Of a stretch of DNA of 64,000 nt, positions 53,323 to 62,736 are shown in pieces. Position numbers and translations under genes: made by a program. Origin of the DNA: Mycobacterium sp. NBC_00419 (GTDB lineage: Bacteria; Actinomycetota; Actinomycetes; Mycobacteriales; Mycobacteriaceae); the NCBI RefSeq assembly GCF_036023875.1, contig NZ_CP107931.1:2666001-2730000 (forward strand). Direction: 5' to 3'. The notes under the pieces were generated by a model that was given only the letters and a program-made list of their open reading frames with translations, had not been told where the DNA came from and did not search any database. Positions within the stretch are counted from its first letter, which is position 1; every line of letters starts with the position of its first letter.

Positions 53323-54234
53323 TCAGCGAACCGTGACGTGAACGTGGTTGAAGTGGTTGGCCACGCGCCACATCGTGTACGACACCCCGAAGCGTTCGGC
53401 CTGACTTTGAACGTCGGCGTTGATGGCATCGCCCAGGGCCATGTCCGAGCCGATCATGATGTCGATGGCGTGGCCGCTCGGGTGATCCGGAAGCGCATCG
53501 GCGCGTACGCCACCGATGGACTGCACACCCGGGAAGGTGGAGATGACGTACGCCGCGAGGGTCCGTGCGTTGGGAACCAGACCGTTCATCCCGACGGTCG
53601 GAATCGCGCCACCCGGACCGAGCAAGGCCTGCTGCGCTTCGGGCATCGCGTAATAGGTCGCCCGGACCAACCTGACCTGGGTCTCCACCTCGGACTGTTT
53701 GGCCGCAACTTCGGCACGCAACGCCGCGGCAGCGTCGGCCGCCGATTTGGCCGCGGCAGCTGATTCAGCCGAGGCCGCCGCCATGGTTTCGGCCTGTCGG
53801 TTGGCCTCGCGGAAGCCCTGGACGTGCCGCGAGATGTCGTCGGCGATGGCCCGCTGGAAGCCGAGCTGGTCAATCAGAGTCTGCGGCGACCGGGCTGTCA
53901 GCATCGCATTGACGCTGTCAGTGCTGCCGCCGACGTAGAACGCGGATGCTGCCTTGTCGACGTACCCCTGATAGGCGGCAAGCTGCACATTGGTGGCTTC
54001 GAGTGCGGCCACATCGTCGGCGTGCTTCTGTTCGGCCTGACTCTGCAGTTGCAGCTTCCGGTCCAGGTCGAGCTCGGCGGCCTGGACGGTCTCGATCATC
54101 TGCTGCGCCTGCTTGGTCAGCTCATCGAGCTTGGCCAGTTCGTCTGCCGCAGGTTCGGCGTACGCGGTGCCGGCCCACATCACGCTGAGCGCCACAAGGA
54201 TCGCGATCACGGCTGAACGCGGGTGAAACTTCAC
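53323..54234 (-). CDS. Secreted coiled-coil protein with C-terminal M15/VldE-like domain
   Basis: 303 residues from GTG 54234 with GAGG upstream. Signal peptide to about residue 26 (WAGTAYA). Long coiled coil about 30-210 rich in Ala/Gln/Glu, like the N-termini of RipA/RipC wall hydrolases. The C-terminal domain has VRADALPDHPSGHAIDIMI and HFNHVHVTVR, a His/Asp pattern as in peptidases of the ARB_07466/M15-like type found next to NLPC/P60 regions. No NLPC/P60 Cys-His is present. Likely a wall-modifying or wall-binding protein. Confidence 0.76.
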   Translation of the reverse strand: MKFHPRSAVIAILVALSVMWAGTAYAEPAADELAKLDELTKQAQQMIETVQAAELDLDRKLQLQSQAEQKHADDVAALEATNVQLAAYQGYVDKAASAFYVGGSTDSVNAMLTARSPQTLIDQLGFQRAIADDISRHVQGFREANRQAETMAAASAESAAAAKSAADAAAALRAEVAAKQSEVETQVRLVRATYYAMPEAQQALLGPGGAIPTVGMNGLVPNARTLAAYVISTFPGVQSIGGVRADALPDHPSGHAIDIMIGSDMALGDAINADVQSQAERFGVSYTMWRVANHFNHVHVTVR

Positions 54235-54360
54235 GACTGCGCATCCTCTGACTGCCGTCGACGTCGTCTGCGTCGAACTGCCGGCTCATGTGGCTTAGGT
54301 CTCGGAAAGGTTACGAAACGCTGTGGGCGTTGTCCAACCGCGGGGTCCAACCGCCGGAAA

Positions 54361-55242
54361 TCACCGGACCACGAGCACCGGGCACTCCGCGTGATGGATC
54401 AGGTTCTGGCTGACCGAGCCGAGGATCGAGTCGGCGAGCCGACCGCGGCCATGGCTGCCGACCACCACCACCTGCGCCTCACGCGACAGATCGGTGAGGC
54501 CCTTGGCCGGACCGATATCCTGGAAAACCTTGTTGACGTGGGCGTTCGGATACTTCCTGGCGAACGGTTCGACCAACTCGTCCATCCGCTGGCGCTGCTG
54601 CGTCTGCAGTACGTCGAGTAGTTGCCAGTCCATGTTCGACTGGCCGCCGAGGTCACCCATTCCGACCGCCGCGTCGATCTCCCACATGTGCGCCACGGTC
54701 AGCTGTGCGTGCAATCCGCGGGCGAGGTCGAACGCTTCCGCGAGCGCGCGACTGGACGCCTCCGATTCGTCGACGCCGACGACGACGGGCAACGGCTTGC
54801 CGGTCCGCTTGGCGACGGGTGCACGCCAGACCACGACGGGACATTGCGCCCGATGGGTAACTCTGACCACATGGCCGCCCAGTGCGCGGTGCTCGGCCGC
54901 ACCGGTGCCCACCACCAGCAGCCGGGCCGACTGGGAGGCCTCCGCCAACACCGTCGCGACGGCGCCCTTGACCGTTGCGGTGTGAATCGGCAGGTCGGGA
55001 TGCGTCGAGCGCACGGCCGTCTGCGCCGGGGCCAGCACCCGGTCCGCGTCGGCACCGCTGTCCTGTTCGCCGGCTGGGTCAGCGCTCGCGAAGTGCAAGT
55101 CCAGCCGGGGTGTCGCATGCAGCAATGTCAGCGCAAGGCCATGGTCGGTGGCGTACTGCGCGGCCCACCGGGCAGCGCCGAGGGCGGTGTCCGACCCGTC
55201 GATGCCTACGACGACGGGCTGCTCGCTGGCTGCGGTGGTCAT
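54361..55242 (-). CDS. Universal stress protein, tandem domain
   Basis: 293 residues from ATG 55242 after GGGAG. Two Usp domains: first PVVVGIDGSDTALGAARWA to VVGTGAAEHRALGGHVVRV; second PVVVGVDESEASSRALAEAF to VVVGSHGRGRLADSILGSVSQNLI. Both contain the G-x(2)-G-x(9)-G-S/T type ATP loop (second one clear). Differs from the other Usp at 43659. Mycobacterial members respond to hypoxia and nitrosative stress, but no clear DosR box is seen. Confidence 0.88.
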   Translation of the reverse strand: MTTAASEQPVVVGIDGSDTALGAARWAAQYATDHGLALTLLHATPRLDLHFASADPAGEQDSGADADRVLAPAQTAVRSTHPDLPIHTATVKGAVATVLAEASQSARLLVVGTGAAEHRALGGHVVRVTHRAQCPVVVWRAPVAKRTGKPLPVVVGVDESEASSRALAEAFDLARGLHAQLTVAHMWEIDAAVGMGDLGGQSNMDWQLLDVLQTQQRQRMDELVEPFARKYPNAHVNKVFQDIGPAKGLTDLSREAQVVVVGSHGRGRLADSILGSVSQNLIHHAECPVLVVR

Positions 55243-55288
55243 GGTTCTCCCTGTCTCAAGCCGCTGCCGGTAGGCAAGCGGATTGGTG

Positions 55289-55348
55289 TCAGCCGAATCC
55301 GGGCAGGACCGACAGCGCGGTGATGATGATCGCAGTTGCAGCAGCCAT
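55289..55348 (-). CDS. Possible 19-residue hydrophobic peptide upstream of usp
   Basis: ATG 55348 to TGA encodes MAAATAIIITALSVLPGFG, almost entirely hydrophobic. It ends 46 bases before the usp start on the same strand. No ribosome binding site is clear. It could be a small membrane peptide or a chance ORF. Confidence 0.22.
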   Translation of the reverse strand: MAAATAIIITALSVLPGFG

Positions 55349-55481
55349 CTAGACGACACGGTGCCACAGTGCGACCGCGAGAGCGCCGATTAGGACTTGT
55401 CAGATTCGGGTACATCCGCGACCTCATGCCACGAGCGCCGGCCGCTCCGACGGTCCACGCCGGAACAGAAGAAGGCCCACG

Positions 55482-56228
55482 ATGACCCTGCTCGAAGGTA
55501 AGACGGCGCTGGTGACCGGCGGCACCACCGGCATCGGATTGGCTGCCGCACAGCGCCTCGCCGCGGAGGGCGCGCACGTCTTTCTCACCGGCCGCAGCCA
55601 ATCCACGCTCGACACCGCGGTCGAGTCGATCGGCTCGAGCGCCACCGGCATCCGCGGCGACATCACTGATCTCGCTGACCTGGACGCGCTCGCCGCGGCG
55701 ATCGCCGCACACGGCCACGGTTTGGATGTCGTGTTCGCCAACGCGGGGGGCGGCGAGTTCGCGGCACTGGCCGACATCACCCCGCAACACTTCCTCGACA
55801 CCTTCAATCGCAACGTCGGCGGAACTCTGTTCACGGTCCAGAAGATGCTGCCCCTTCTCAATCCGGGCGCGTCGATCATTCTGTCCGGCTCCACCTCCGC
55901 CTCCAGTGGCACGCCCACCTTCAGCGTGTACGCCGCGTCCAAGGCCGCGATCCGCTCCTTCGGCCGCACCTGGGCAGCCGAACTCGTGGGCAGCAATATC
56001 CGGGTGAACACCCTCATTCCCGGCCCGGTGAAAACGCCGGGGCTGGCCGGCCTGGCATCCCCCGGCGAGGAACAGGAACTGTTGGACGCCATGGCGTCAA
56101 CCGTCCCGATGGGGCGACTGGGGCGACCCGATGAAATCGCCTCGGCTGTAGCGTTTCTCGCCTCGGACCAGAGCAGTTATATGACCGGGGCCGAACTGTT
56201 CATCGACGGCGGAGAGCAGCAGATCTAG
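55482..56228 (+). CDS. Short-chain dehydrogenase/reductase
   Basis: 248 residues from ATG 55482 with AGAAGG upstream. Classical [16 protein letters not shown] cofactor loop, FANAGGG, Ser in [17 protein letters not shown] (Tyr and Lys) and late [12 protein letters not shown] preference is suggested by LTGRSQ after the second strand. Broad-specificity enoyl or ketoreductase type; substrate unknown. It is followed 44 bases later by a DUF1348 gene and then another SDR, perhaps one operon. Confidence 0.87.
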   Translation: MTLLEGKTALVTGGTTGIGLAAAQRLAAEGAHVFLTGRSQSTLDTAVESIGSSATGIRGDITDLADLDALAAAIAAHGHGLDVVFANAGGGEFAALADITPQHFLDTFNRNVGGTLFTVQKMLPLLNPGASIILSGSTSASSGTPTFSVYAASKAAIRSFGRTWAAELVGSNIRVNTLIPGPVKTPGLAGLASPGEEQELLDAMASTVPMGRLGRPDEIASAVAFLASDQSSYMTGAELFIDGGEQQI

Positions 56229-56272
56229 AGTCGTCTCCACCGCCATGTCACCACGGGCCCCGAGGAGAACTG

Positions 56273-56749
56273 ATGCCAGTGACCGTCCGTCCGCCGGTCC
56301 CCCCGTTCACGCTCGACACCGCCGTCGCGAAGGTGCGCAAGGCCGAAGACAGCTGGAATTCGCGTAACCCGGAAGCGGTCGCGCAGGCGTACACCGAGGA
56401 CAGTTGGTGGCGCAACAGATCCACGTTCATTCAAGGTCGCGTCGGGATCATCGAGTTCCTCACTGCGAAATGGGAGCGCGAACTCGACTACCGACTGATC
56501 AAGGAACTGTGGGCGCACGACGGACATCGGATCGCCGTGCGGTTCTGCTACGAATATCGCGACGGCGACCATCAATGGTTCCGTGCCTACGGCAACGAGA
56601 ACTGGCACTTTGACGACAGCGGGCTAATGCGCTGGCGGCACGCCAGCATCAACGACGTGGCGATCGACGAAGCCGACCGAAAGTTCCACTGGGACATCGG
56701 CGGCGTCCGCCCCGCCGACCATCCGGGGCTCAGTGAGCTGGGTCTATGA
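56273..56749 (+). CDS. DUF1348 (NTF2-like) protein
   Basis: 158 residues from ATG 56273 with GAGGAG upstream. Aromatic-rich NTF2-like cone: [57 protein letters not shown] and [27 protein letters not shown]. The DUF1348 family is unassigned but widespread. Its stop overlaps the next SDR start as ATGA (56746-56749), so translation is coupled. Confidence 0.83.
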   Translation: MPVTVRPPVPPFTLDTAVAKVRKAEDSWNSRNPEAVAQAYTEDSWWRNRSTFIQGRVGIIEFLTAKWERELDYRLIKELWAHDGHRIAVRFCYEYRDGDHQWFRAYGNENWHFDDSGLMRWRHASINDVAIDEADRKFHWDIGGVRPADHPGLSELGL

Positions 56750-57687
56750 CGCCCCCGGATACTGCGGCGAGGCTCACGACGCCATTCGGGTTCGAGTCGA
56801 CGGCCGCCGATGTACTTAGAGGGGTCGACCTCACCGGGAAACGGGCGGTGGTCACCGGAGCCACCAGCGGACTGGGTGTCGAGACGGCACGTGCGTTGGC
56901 GGCGGCGGGCGCGGAGGTCGTGCTGGCGGTGCGGCGCCTCGACGCGGGCCAGCGGGTCGCCGAGGAGTTGCGCGAGGCCACCGGGAATGGCGGCATCACA
57001 GCGGCGGCGCTCGACCTGTCCGATCTCGCGTCGGTCTCGGCGTTCGCACGGCAATGGCAGGGCCCGTTGCACATTCTGGTGAACAACGCCGGCGTGATGG
57101 CCCTGCCCGAGTTGCAACGCAGTGCGCAGGGCGCTGAGATGCAGTTCGCGAGCAACTTCCTCGGCCACTTCTTCCTCGTCGTGCAGCTGCGCGAGGCGCT
57201 TGCCTCGGCCGGCGGCGCGCGCGTGGTGTCGGTGAGTTCCACCGGGCACCTGTTCTCGCCGGTGGTGTTCGACGACCTGCATTACCGGTTCCGGCCCTAC
57301 GATCCGATGACAGCCTACGGTCAGTCGAAGACGGCTGCCGTGCTGCTGGCCGTCGAGGTGACCGCGCGGTGGATGGACGACGGAATCGTCTGTAACGCAC
57401 TGAATCCCGGCGCGATTGCCACGGGCCTTCAAAAGCACACCGGCGGCTTGCGCACGCCGGAGGAGTTTCGGAAGACCGTCGAACAGGGCGCCTCGACGTC
57501 GGTACTGCTGGCGGCGTCGCCCCTCGTCGAGGGAATCAGCGGGCGGTACTTCGAGAACAACACCGAAGCCGACGTGGTGACCGAACGCGCCGAGAAGCTG
57601 GGCCGTGCCGGCGGGGTCGCGACCTACGCGCTCGACCCTGAGAACGCGCGGCGGCTATGGCTGGAGGCAACCTCCCTGACTTCGTGA
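56746..57687 (+). CDS. Short-chain dehydrogenase, retinol dehydrogenase-like
   Basis: 313 residues from ATG 56746. SDR motifs [33 protein letters not shown] and [12 protein letters not shown] (Tyr and Lys), with a long C-terminal extension, as in retinol dehydrogenase-like and WWOX-type SDRs. AVRR after strand 2 suggests NADP. Coupled to the DUF1348 gene; both probably act on the same compound. Confidence 0.87.
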   Translation: MTPPDTAARLTTPFGFESTAADVLRGVDLTGKRAVVTGATSGLGVETARALAAAGAEVVLAVRRLDAGQRVAEELREATGNGGITAAALDLSDLASVSAFARQWQGPLHILVNNAGVMALPELQRSAQGAEMQFASNFLGHFFLVVQLREALASAGGARVVSVSSTGHLFSPVVFDDLHYRFRPYDPMTAYGQSKTAAVLLAVEVTARWMDDGIVCNALNPGAIATGLQKHTGGLRTPEEFRKTVEQGASTSVLLAASPLVEGISGRYFENNTEADVVTERAEKLGRAGGVATYALDPENARRLWLEATSLTS

Positions 57688-57748
57688 AGGCCTCCGCACT
57701 GGAAACCATCGGGATCGCCCGGAGGAATATCGCCCTTACAGTGAGGCG

Positions 57749-58657
57749 GTGACTACTCCAGGATTCGCGGTGCCCGCCGACGGCGTGCTGATCGCCGATG
57801 GCGGCCTGGCGACCGAACTCGAGGCTCGCGGCCACGACCTGTCCGACGACCTGTGGTCGGCGAGGGTGCTGGCCGAAGCGCCGGACGAGATCATCGCGGT
57901 GCACGAGGCGTTCTTCAACGCCGGGGCGCAATTCGCGACCACCGCCAGCTACCAGGCGTCGTTCGAGGGCTTCGCCCGCCGGGGGATCGACCGGGCCGAC
58001 GCCGAACGGTTGATGCGCCGCAGTATTGAGCTGGCCCAGTCCGCCCGGGACTCGGCGGCCACGCCCGCCTGGGTGGCGGCCTCGGTCGGGCCGTACGGGG
58101 CGATGCTCGCCAACGGCGAGGAGTACATCGGCCGCTACGGACTCACCGTCGCCGAATTGGCGGCCTGGCACCGACCGCGGCTGGAGGTGCTCATCAGCGC
58201 CGATCCGGACGTCCTGGCGCTGGAGACCGTTCCCGACAGCGACGAAGCCGAAGCGCTCGTGGGTTTGGTCCACGAACTCAGGGTTCCGGCCTGGCTGAGC
58301 TACACCATCGCCGGTGACCGGACCCGGGCCGGACAACCCCTCGAGGAGGCGTTCGCCGTCGCCGCCGACGTTCCCGAGATCGTCGCCGTCGGCGTCAACT
58401 GCAGCGCACCGGGCGACGTTCTCAGCGCCGTCGTCACCGCACGCCGGGTGACCGGTAAGCCGGTGATCGTCTACCCCAACAGCGGGGAGGTGTGGGACGG
58501 GGAGAACCGCGTGTGGGTCGGCGCGGCGGGCCTGGACACCGGCCTGGCAACCGAGTGGGTCGACGCCGGAGCCCGGATCGTCGGTGGCTGCTGCCGGGTG
58601 CGGCCCGAAGCCATCGCCGCGATGGCGGCGGCCGTCGCCGAGTTTCCCTCACCCTGA
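57749..58657 (+). CDS. mmuM: Homocysteine S-methyltransferase
   Basis: 302 residues from GTG 57749. Pcf/Hmt family: IADGGLATELEARG, AQFATTASYQASFEGFARRG, then the zinc ligands Cys218 in GVNCSAP and Cys281-Cys282 in GGCCRVRP. Transfers a methyl from S-methylmethionine (or SAM) to homocysteine to make methionine. The start is compatible with a leaderless transcript: TACAGT (57737-57742) ends 6 bases before the GTG. The MmuM name is the family assignment; donor specificity is not proven. Confidence 0.86.
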   Translation: MTTPGFAVPADGVLIADGGLATELEARGHDLSDDLWSARVLAEAPDEIIAVHEAFFNAGAQFATTASYQASFEGFARRGIDRADAERLMRRSIELAQSARDSAATPAWVAASVGPYGAMLANGEEYIGRYGLTVAELAAWHRPRLEVLISADPDVLALETVPDSDEAEALVGLVHELRVPAWLSYTIAGDRTRAGQPLEEAFAVAADVPEIVAVGVNCSAPGDVLSAVVTARRVTGKPVIVYPNSGEVWDGENRVWVGAAGLDTGLATEWVDAGARIVGGCCRVRPEAIAAMAAAVAEFPSP

Positions 58658-58693
58658 TCCGGATGGCCTCCGACCGGATAGCCGAACGGTAGG

Positions 58694-58724
58694 TTGCTTG
58701 AGGCGCCCGCAAGCAACGCGGGCG
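58694..58724 (+). promoter_or_regulatory. Two mutually exclusive hairpins between mmuM and the solute-binding lipoprotein gene
   Basis: Hairpin A: TTGCTTG (58694-58700) with CAAGCAA (58710-58716). Hairpin B: CGCCCGC (58704-58710) with GCGGGCG (58718-58724). Both are perfect 7-bp stems, but they share base 58710 and A's right arm lies in B's loop, so only one can form. B is GC-rich and could terminate; A could be the alternative. The downstream GTG is at 58749. Confidence 0.4.
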
Positions 58725-58748
58725 TATCCGGCGTTGAGAGGTCGATTG

Positions 58749-59690
58749 GTGTTCACAGGACAAGAAAACGGGCAACGCTGGCGGCGGACCGCGGCAGTGG
58801 CGGCCGTAGCCATCGCCGTGACATCGGCCCTGACCCTGTCGAGCTGCTCAAAGAGCGGCGAATCGGCATCGGGCACCTCAGCCGGGCCGACCAACTCGAC
58901 GGTCGAGGTCAAACCGCAGAAGGTCGACGAGATCGCCGCCACGGTGCCCGAAGAGATCCGCAAGTCCGGCAAGCTCGTCGTCGGCGTGACGATCCCCTAC
59001 ACCCCGAATGAGTTCAAGGACGCCGACGGCAAGATCGTCGGCTTCGACGTCGACCTGGTCAACGCCGTGGCCGCCACGCTCGGGCTGACCGCCGAGTACC
59101 GCGAATCCGATTTCGCCAAGATCATCCCGTCCATCGAGGGCGGCACCTTCGACGTGGGCATGTCGTCGTTCACCGACACCAAGGAACGCGAGCAGCAGGT
59201 GGACTTCGTCACCTACTTCTCCGCCGGAAGCCAGTGGGCACAAAAGGCCGGCGCGGGAATCGACCCCAACAATGCCTGCGGCAAGAAGGTCTCGGCGATG
59301 GCCGCCAGCACCCAGGTGACCGACGAACTGCCTGCGAAGAGCAAGGCGTGCGTGGACGCCGGTAAGCCGGAAATCCAGATTCTCACGTTCGACGGCCAGG
59401 ACGCCGTGACCAACGCCGTCGTGCTCGGCCAGGCCGACGCGATGTCGGCGGACTCACCGGTGACCGCGTGGGCGATCAAGCAGAGCAAGGGCAAGCTGGA
59501 AGCCGCCGGCCCGGTCTTCGACTCCGCTCCCTACGGCTGGCCGGTGAAGAAGGGTTCGCCGCTGGCGCAGTCGCTGCAGAAGGCGCTCGAGCACCTCATT
59601 GCCAGCGGTGACTACAAGACGATTGTCACCAACTGGGGCCTGGAGGCCGGCGCCATCGACAAACCCCTCATCAACGGGGCCATCAACTAG
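58749..59690 (+). CDS. Amino-acid-type ABC transporter solute-binding lipoprotein
   Basis: 313 residues from GTG 58749 after GAGAGG. The signal ends in the lipobox LSSC, then a Ser/Thr linker and an SBP_bac_3 domain: GKLVVGVTIPYTPNEFKDADGKIVGFDVDLVNAV, TFDVGMSSFTDTKEREQQV, and YGWPVKKGSPLAQSLQKALEHLI at the end. Binds a polar amino acid or related ligand outside the membrane. No permease or ATPase gene is adjacent, so it is an orphan component. The neighbouring mmuM makes a sulfur amino acid ligand possible. Confidence 0.88.
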   Translation: MFTGQENGQRWRRTAAVAAVAIAVTSALTLSSCSKSGESASGTSAGPTNSTVEVKPQKVDEIAATVPEEIRKSGKLVVGVTIPYTPNEFKDADGKIVGFDVDLVNAVAATLGLTAEYRESDFAKIIPSIEGGTFDVGMSSFTDTKEREQQVDFVTYFSAGSQWAQKAGAGIDPNNACGKKVSAMAASTQVTDELPAKSKACVDAGKPEIQILTFDGQDAVTNAVVLGQADAMSADSPVTAWAIKQSKGKLEAAGPVFDSAPYGWPVKKGSPLAQSLQKALEHLIASGDYKTIVTNWGLEAGAIDKPLINGAIN

Positions 59691-59699
59691 CTCCCGGGG

Positions 59700-60035
59700 T
59701 TACGGGACGTAGCAGGGCTCCGCGCCGGGGGTGTAGTACTGCAGACCGGTCGGGGAGATACAGGGCGCCTCGCCGGGGAACGACGGAACCAGCGAGTACG
59801 CGTAGCTCTCCGGGAAGCCGTAGCGGACCCAGTCGCCAGCGACCGCGTCAGCCACGCCGACGCCCACCGCAGCGTCCACGGCGTCACCGGCGATACCCGG
59901 GGTGCAACCACCGACGGCCACGTGCCGACCGCTGACCCCGCCGCACACGTCGGCCTGGGCAATGGGGGCGATCGCTGTGGGGACTGCCGCCAGGGCAGCC
60001 AGGCTCAACAGGATCGTTGCAGTTTTCTTGGACAT
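59700..60035 (-). CDS. Small secreted hypothetical protein
   Basis: 111 residues. The signal peptide SKKTATILLSLAALAAVPTAIA ends near QADVC. The mature part is Gly/Ala/Val-rich (GRHVAVGGCTPGIAGDAVDAAVGVGVADAVAG), with three or four cysteines and a C-terminal YTPGAEPCYVP. No family recognised; many such short exported proteins occur in mycobacteria. Convergent with the solute-binding protein gene. Confidence 0.65.
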   Translation of the reverse strand: MSKKTATILLSLAALAAVPTAIAPIAQADVCGGVSGRHVAVGGCTPGIAGDAVDAAVGVGVADAVAGDWVRYGFPESYAYSLVPSFPGEAPCISPTGLQYYTPGAEPCYVP

Positions 60036-60149
60036 GCCGCCATTATCGCTTGCTAATTGACGTGCGTTACAAACGCATCTGCGATGACTTCGCTTCGGCC
60101 CAGCGGTCTACCTTCGAAACAGACCATCGACGAAGGGGAGGGCCGCCGG

Positions 60150-60698
60150 ATGCGCCCGCTTCGGTATTCCATCAACGTCACGCTCGACGGGTGCTGTGAC
60201 CATCGCGCCGGGATTCCGGACGAGGAGTTGCACCATCGCGCGATCGAGAACCTGCAGTGGGCCGACGCCCTGCTGTTCGGCCGGACGACCTACGACATGA
60301 TGGAGTCCGCGTGGCGTCTGCCGGCGTCGGCCGACTCGATGCCGACGTGGACGCAGCCGTTCGCCCGGACCATCGACGCGGCGAAGAAGTACGTGGTGTC
60401 CTCGACGCTCGACCGGGTGGATTGGAACGCCGAACTCGTTCGCGGCGACCTGGGTGACGCCGTTCGGCGGCTCAAGGAGGAGCCGGGTAACGGCCTGCTG
60501 ACCGGCGGCGTGCAACTTCCGCAGGCACTGGTCGAGTTGGGGTTGATCGATCAGTACGAGTTCGTGGTGCATCCGCGGCTGGCCGGTCATGGCCCGACCC
60601 TGTTCTCGGGGTTGTCGAAGTACGTCGACCTGGAACTCGTCGACCGGCTGGAATATGCGTCGGGGGCGGTGGCGCTGCGGTACGTGCCGAGGCGGTAG
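60150..60698 (+). CDS. RibD/DHFR-like reductase family protein
   Basis: 182 residues from ATG 60150 with GAAGGGGAGGG upstream. Dihydrofolate-reductase/RibD C-terminal fold: MRPLRYSINVTLDGCCDH, ADALLFGRTTYDMM, KKYVVSSTL, then LLTGGVQLPQALVELGLIDQYEFVVHPRLAGHGPTLF. NADPH-binding GG motif present. True folate reductase is unlikely, since the family (YyaP/YwjB-like) lacks the folate-binding signature. Role unknown. Confidence 0.83.
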   Translation: MRPLRYSINVTLDGCCDHRAGIPDEELHHRAIENLQWADALLFGRTTYDMMESAWRLPASADSMPTWTQPFARTIDAAKKYVVSSTLDRVDWNAELVRGDLGDAVRRLKEEPGNGLLTGGVQLPQALVELGLIDQYEFVVHPRLAGHGPTLFSGLSKYVDLELVDRLEYASGAVALRYVPRR

Positions 60699-60712
60699 CT
60701 ACCGTCGATGCT

Positions 60713-62230
60713 GTGATGGCGTCAGGCTCGCGGGTCGCTCGGGGGGTCGCGGTGGCAATGGTGTCGCTGTCCGTCGCCACCGTCCCGGCGTGTGGCGGGC
60801 GCCCGGCACCCACCCCACCGGTGTCCGGACAGGCGGCGAGGACCACGCCGACCACCCCAGCGCCGGCCCTGCCCGTGGTGCCGGCCGGCGATTTCACACA
60901 GGTCGCCCGGCTCGTCACCGAGGCCATCGCGGCGCCCCGCATGCCCGGCGCGGTCGTCCAGGTCGGGCACGGCGGCAACGTCGTGTTCCGCCAGGCGTTC
61001 GGCGCGCGCAAGCTGCCCGGCGAACCCGGGCTGGGCGGATCGCCGGCACCCGCTGAGCCGATGACCGAGGACACCATCTTCGACCTCGCGTCGATGACGA
61101 AGAGCCTCGCCACCGCGACCGCCGTTCTCCAGCTCTACGAACGGGCCGACGTTCACATCGACGATTCCGTGCAGACCTACCTGCCCGAGTTCAACCCGGC
61201 GAACGACCCACGCCGGGCTCAGGTGACGCTGCGGATGCTGCTCACCCACACCTCAGGTCTGGCAGGCGATCTCAGCATGGGCGGGCCGTGGGGACTGGAC
61301 CGGGCCGACAAGGAAGAAGGCCTTCGTCGTGCGCTCGCCACGCCGTTGGCGTTCGAACCCGGCGAGGTGTTCCACTACTCCGATATCGGCTTCATCATCC
61401 TGGGCGCGCTTGTCGAGAAGGTCACCGGCGAGTCTGAGGACGTTTACGTTGCGCGCAACGTGTTCGTGCCGCTCGATATGCGCGACACCCGCTATCTGCC
61501 CGCGGACAAGGCCTGCGGTCCGCACCGGATCATCGGTGCGGCAATCGTTTTCGATCCGGACGCAGCCCAGGTTGAGCAATGTCCGGCAGGCAGCTGGAAC
61601 ACCGATCTGCTCGGCCGGATCGCACCGACGGCACATGACGAAGACACCCCCGGCATCAACCCCGACTTCGACCGGCTGCTGCGCGGCACCGTGCACGACC
61701 CGACCGCGCGCCGCATGGGTGGGGTCGCCGGCAGCGCCGGGGTGTTCTCGACGGTCCGGGATCTCGGCCTGTTCGCGCAGGCCCTGCTCGATCGGCTCGC
61801 GGGCCGGCCGAGCAGGTTTCCGCTGACGCAAGCGACTCTGGAGCTGATGACGACACCACAGCAGCCCGGCCACACCGACGGCCAGCTCGACGCGGCGAAC
61901 ATCGCCGCGCAGCAGGCCCTCGCGGACACCCCGAATCGATCCAATCCCCTTCTCGCGGTGAACTATCCGGCGATCGCAGGACAGAACCTGCGTGGCCTGG
62001 GCTGGGATATCGACACCGCGCTGTCCAGGCCGCGCGGGATGCTCTTCCCGATCGGCAGCTTCGGCCAGGGCGGGTTCACCGGAACCACGCTGTGGATCGA
62101 CCCGGGCTCTGATACCTATGTGATCGTGCTGGCCAACGTCATCCATCAGCGCGGCGGTCCACCGGTCGTCACGCTGAGCGGCGAGATCGCCACCGAGACA
62201 GCTCGGGCGCTGGGCCTGTACGGCAGTTAG
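60713..62230 (+). CDS. Lipoprotein serine hydrolase, class C beta-lactamase family
   Basis: 505 residues from GTG 60713 (or ATG 60716). TACCGT (60700-60705) ends 7 bases upstream, fitting a leaderless transcript. Lipobox TVPAC (Cys27) makes it an envelope lipoprotein. Active-site motifs DLASMTKS (Ser127, Lys130) and HYSDIGF (Tyr222 of YxN-like), with LLTHTSGLAGD. Pfam beta-lactamase-type esterase or D-Ala-D-Ala peptidase relative. Lies 15 bases behind the DHFR-like gene. Confidence 0.87.
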   Translation: MMASGSRVARGVAVAMVSLSVATVPACGGRPAPTPPVSGQAARTTPTTPAPALPVVPAGDFTQVARLVTEAIAAPRMPGAVVQVGHGGNVVFRQAFGARKLPGEPGLGGSPAPAEPMTEDTIFDLASMTKSLATATAVLQLYERADVHIDDSVQTYLPEFNPANDPRRAQVTLRMLLTHTSGLAGDLSMGGPWGLDRADKEEGLRRALATPLAFEPGEVFHYSDIGFIILGALVEKVTGESEDVYVARNVFVPLDMRDTRYLPADKACGPHRIIGAAIVFDPDAAQVEQCPAGSWNTDLLGRIAPTAHDEDTPGINPDFDRLLRGTVHDPTARRMGGVAGSAGVFSTVRDLGLFAQALLDRLAGRPSRFPLTQATLELMTTPQQPGHTDGQLDAANIAAQQALADTPNRSNPLLAVNYPAIAGQNLRGLGWDIDTALSRPRGMLFPIGSFGQGGFTGTTLWIDPGSDTYVIVLANVIHQRGGPPVVTLSGEIATETARALGLYGS

Positions 62231-62255
62231 CCCGCCCCGTTGGTGACGTGCGGAC

Positions 62256-62675
62256 CTACGGACAGCGGGTCATCTTCGAGGTCTTGCCGTCGTTGGCCGA
62301 TTCCATTGTCTGGGCGTCGATAACGGTGACGCTGACCTTGAAGTCGGGCTCGTCGACGAATCCGATCACACCGTCGCTGTAGGTCCAGTTGCCGAACGGG
62401 CCATCACTGGTGCCGTCCGCGCGCAAACCGATGGCCATCGTGCAGTCACCATTGGTGCCCCATTTCCCGATCAGGAAATCCCGCGTGGGCCGCTCCCCCA
62501 CAGCCGGCACCGCCGGGCTGGCCGGGGCTTGGGCCGACGTGACCGACGCGCTGGATGCAGCTGACGTAGCGGGGGCAGTCGATGTGTCCGCGGCAGGCTT
62601 GGCGGACCCGCCACAGGCAGTGAGGGCAAGCGCGGCGGTGATGCCCAGGGTGCCCAGCACGAATCGGATCGTCAT
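62256..62675 (-). CDS. Lipoprotein of unknown function
   Basis: 139 residues from ATG 62675. The signal peptide ends in the lipobox LTAC, followed by a Ser/Thr/Ala/Pro linker to about residue 60 and a compact domain RPTRDFLIGKWGTNGDCTMAIGLRADGTSDG, then FGNWTYSDGVIGFV and VTVIDAQTME. Two cysteines (GDC and TRC) could pair. This resembles a lipocalin-like small beta domain. No family confirmed. Confidence 0.72.
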   Translation of the reverse strand: MTIRFVLGTLGITAALALTACGGSAKPAADTSTAPATSAASSASVTSAQAPASPAVPAVGERPTRDFLIGKWGTNGDCTMAIGLRADGTSDGPFGNWTYSDGVIGFVDEPDFKVSVTVIDAQTMESANDGKTSKMTRCP

Positions 62676-62736
62676 GGGCCTGAGTATGTGCCTTCCGGCA
62701 CGATCGGGTGCCTGAACCGGAAAGGCGCCCTGGACT

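Noticed and set aside
55400-55420. DosR-like box upstream of the universal stress protein gene at 54361
   Set aside because: TAGGACTTGTCAGAT matches only the GGACT half of the consensus and lacks the right palindromic half.
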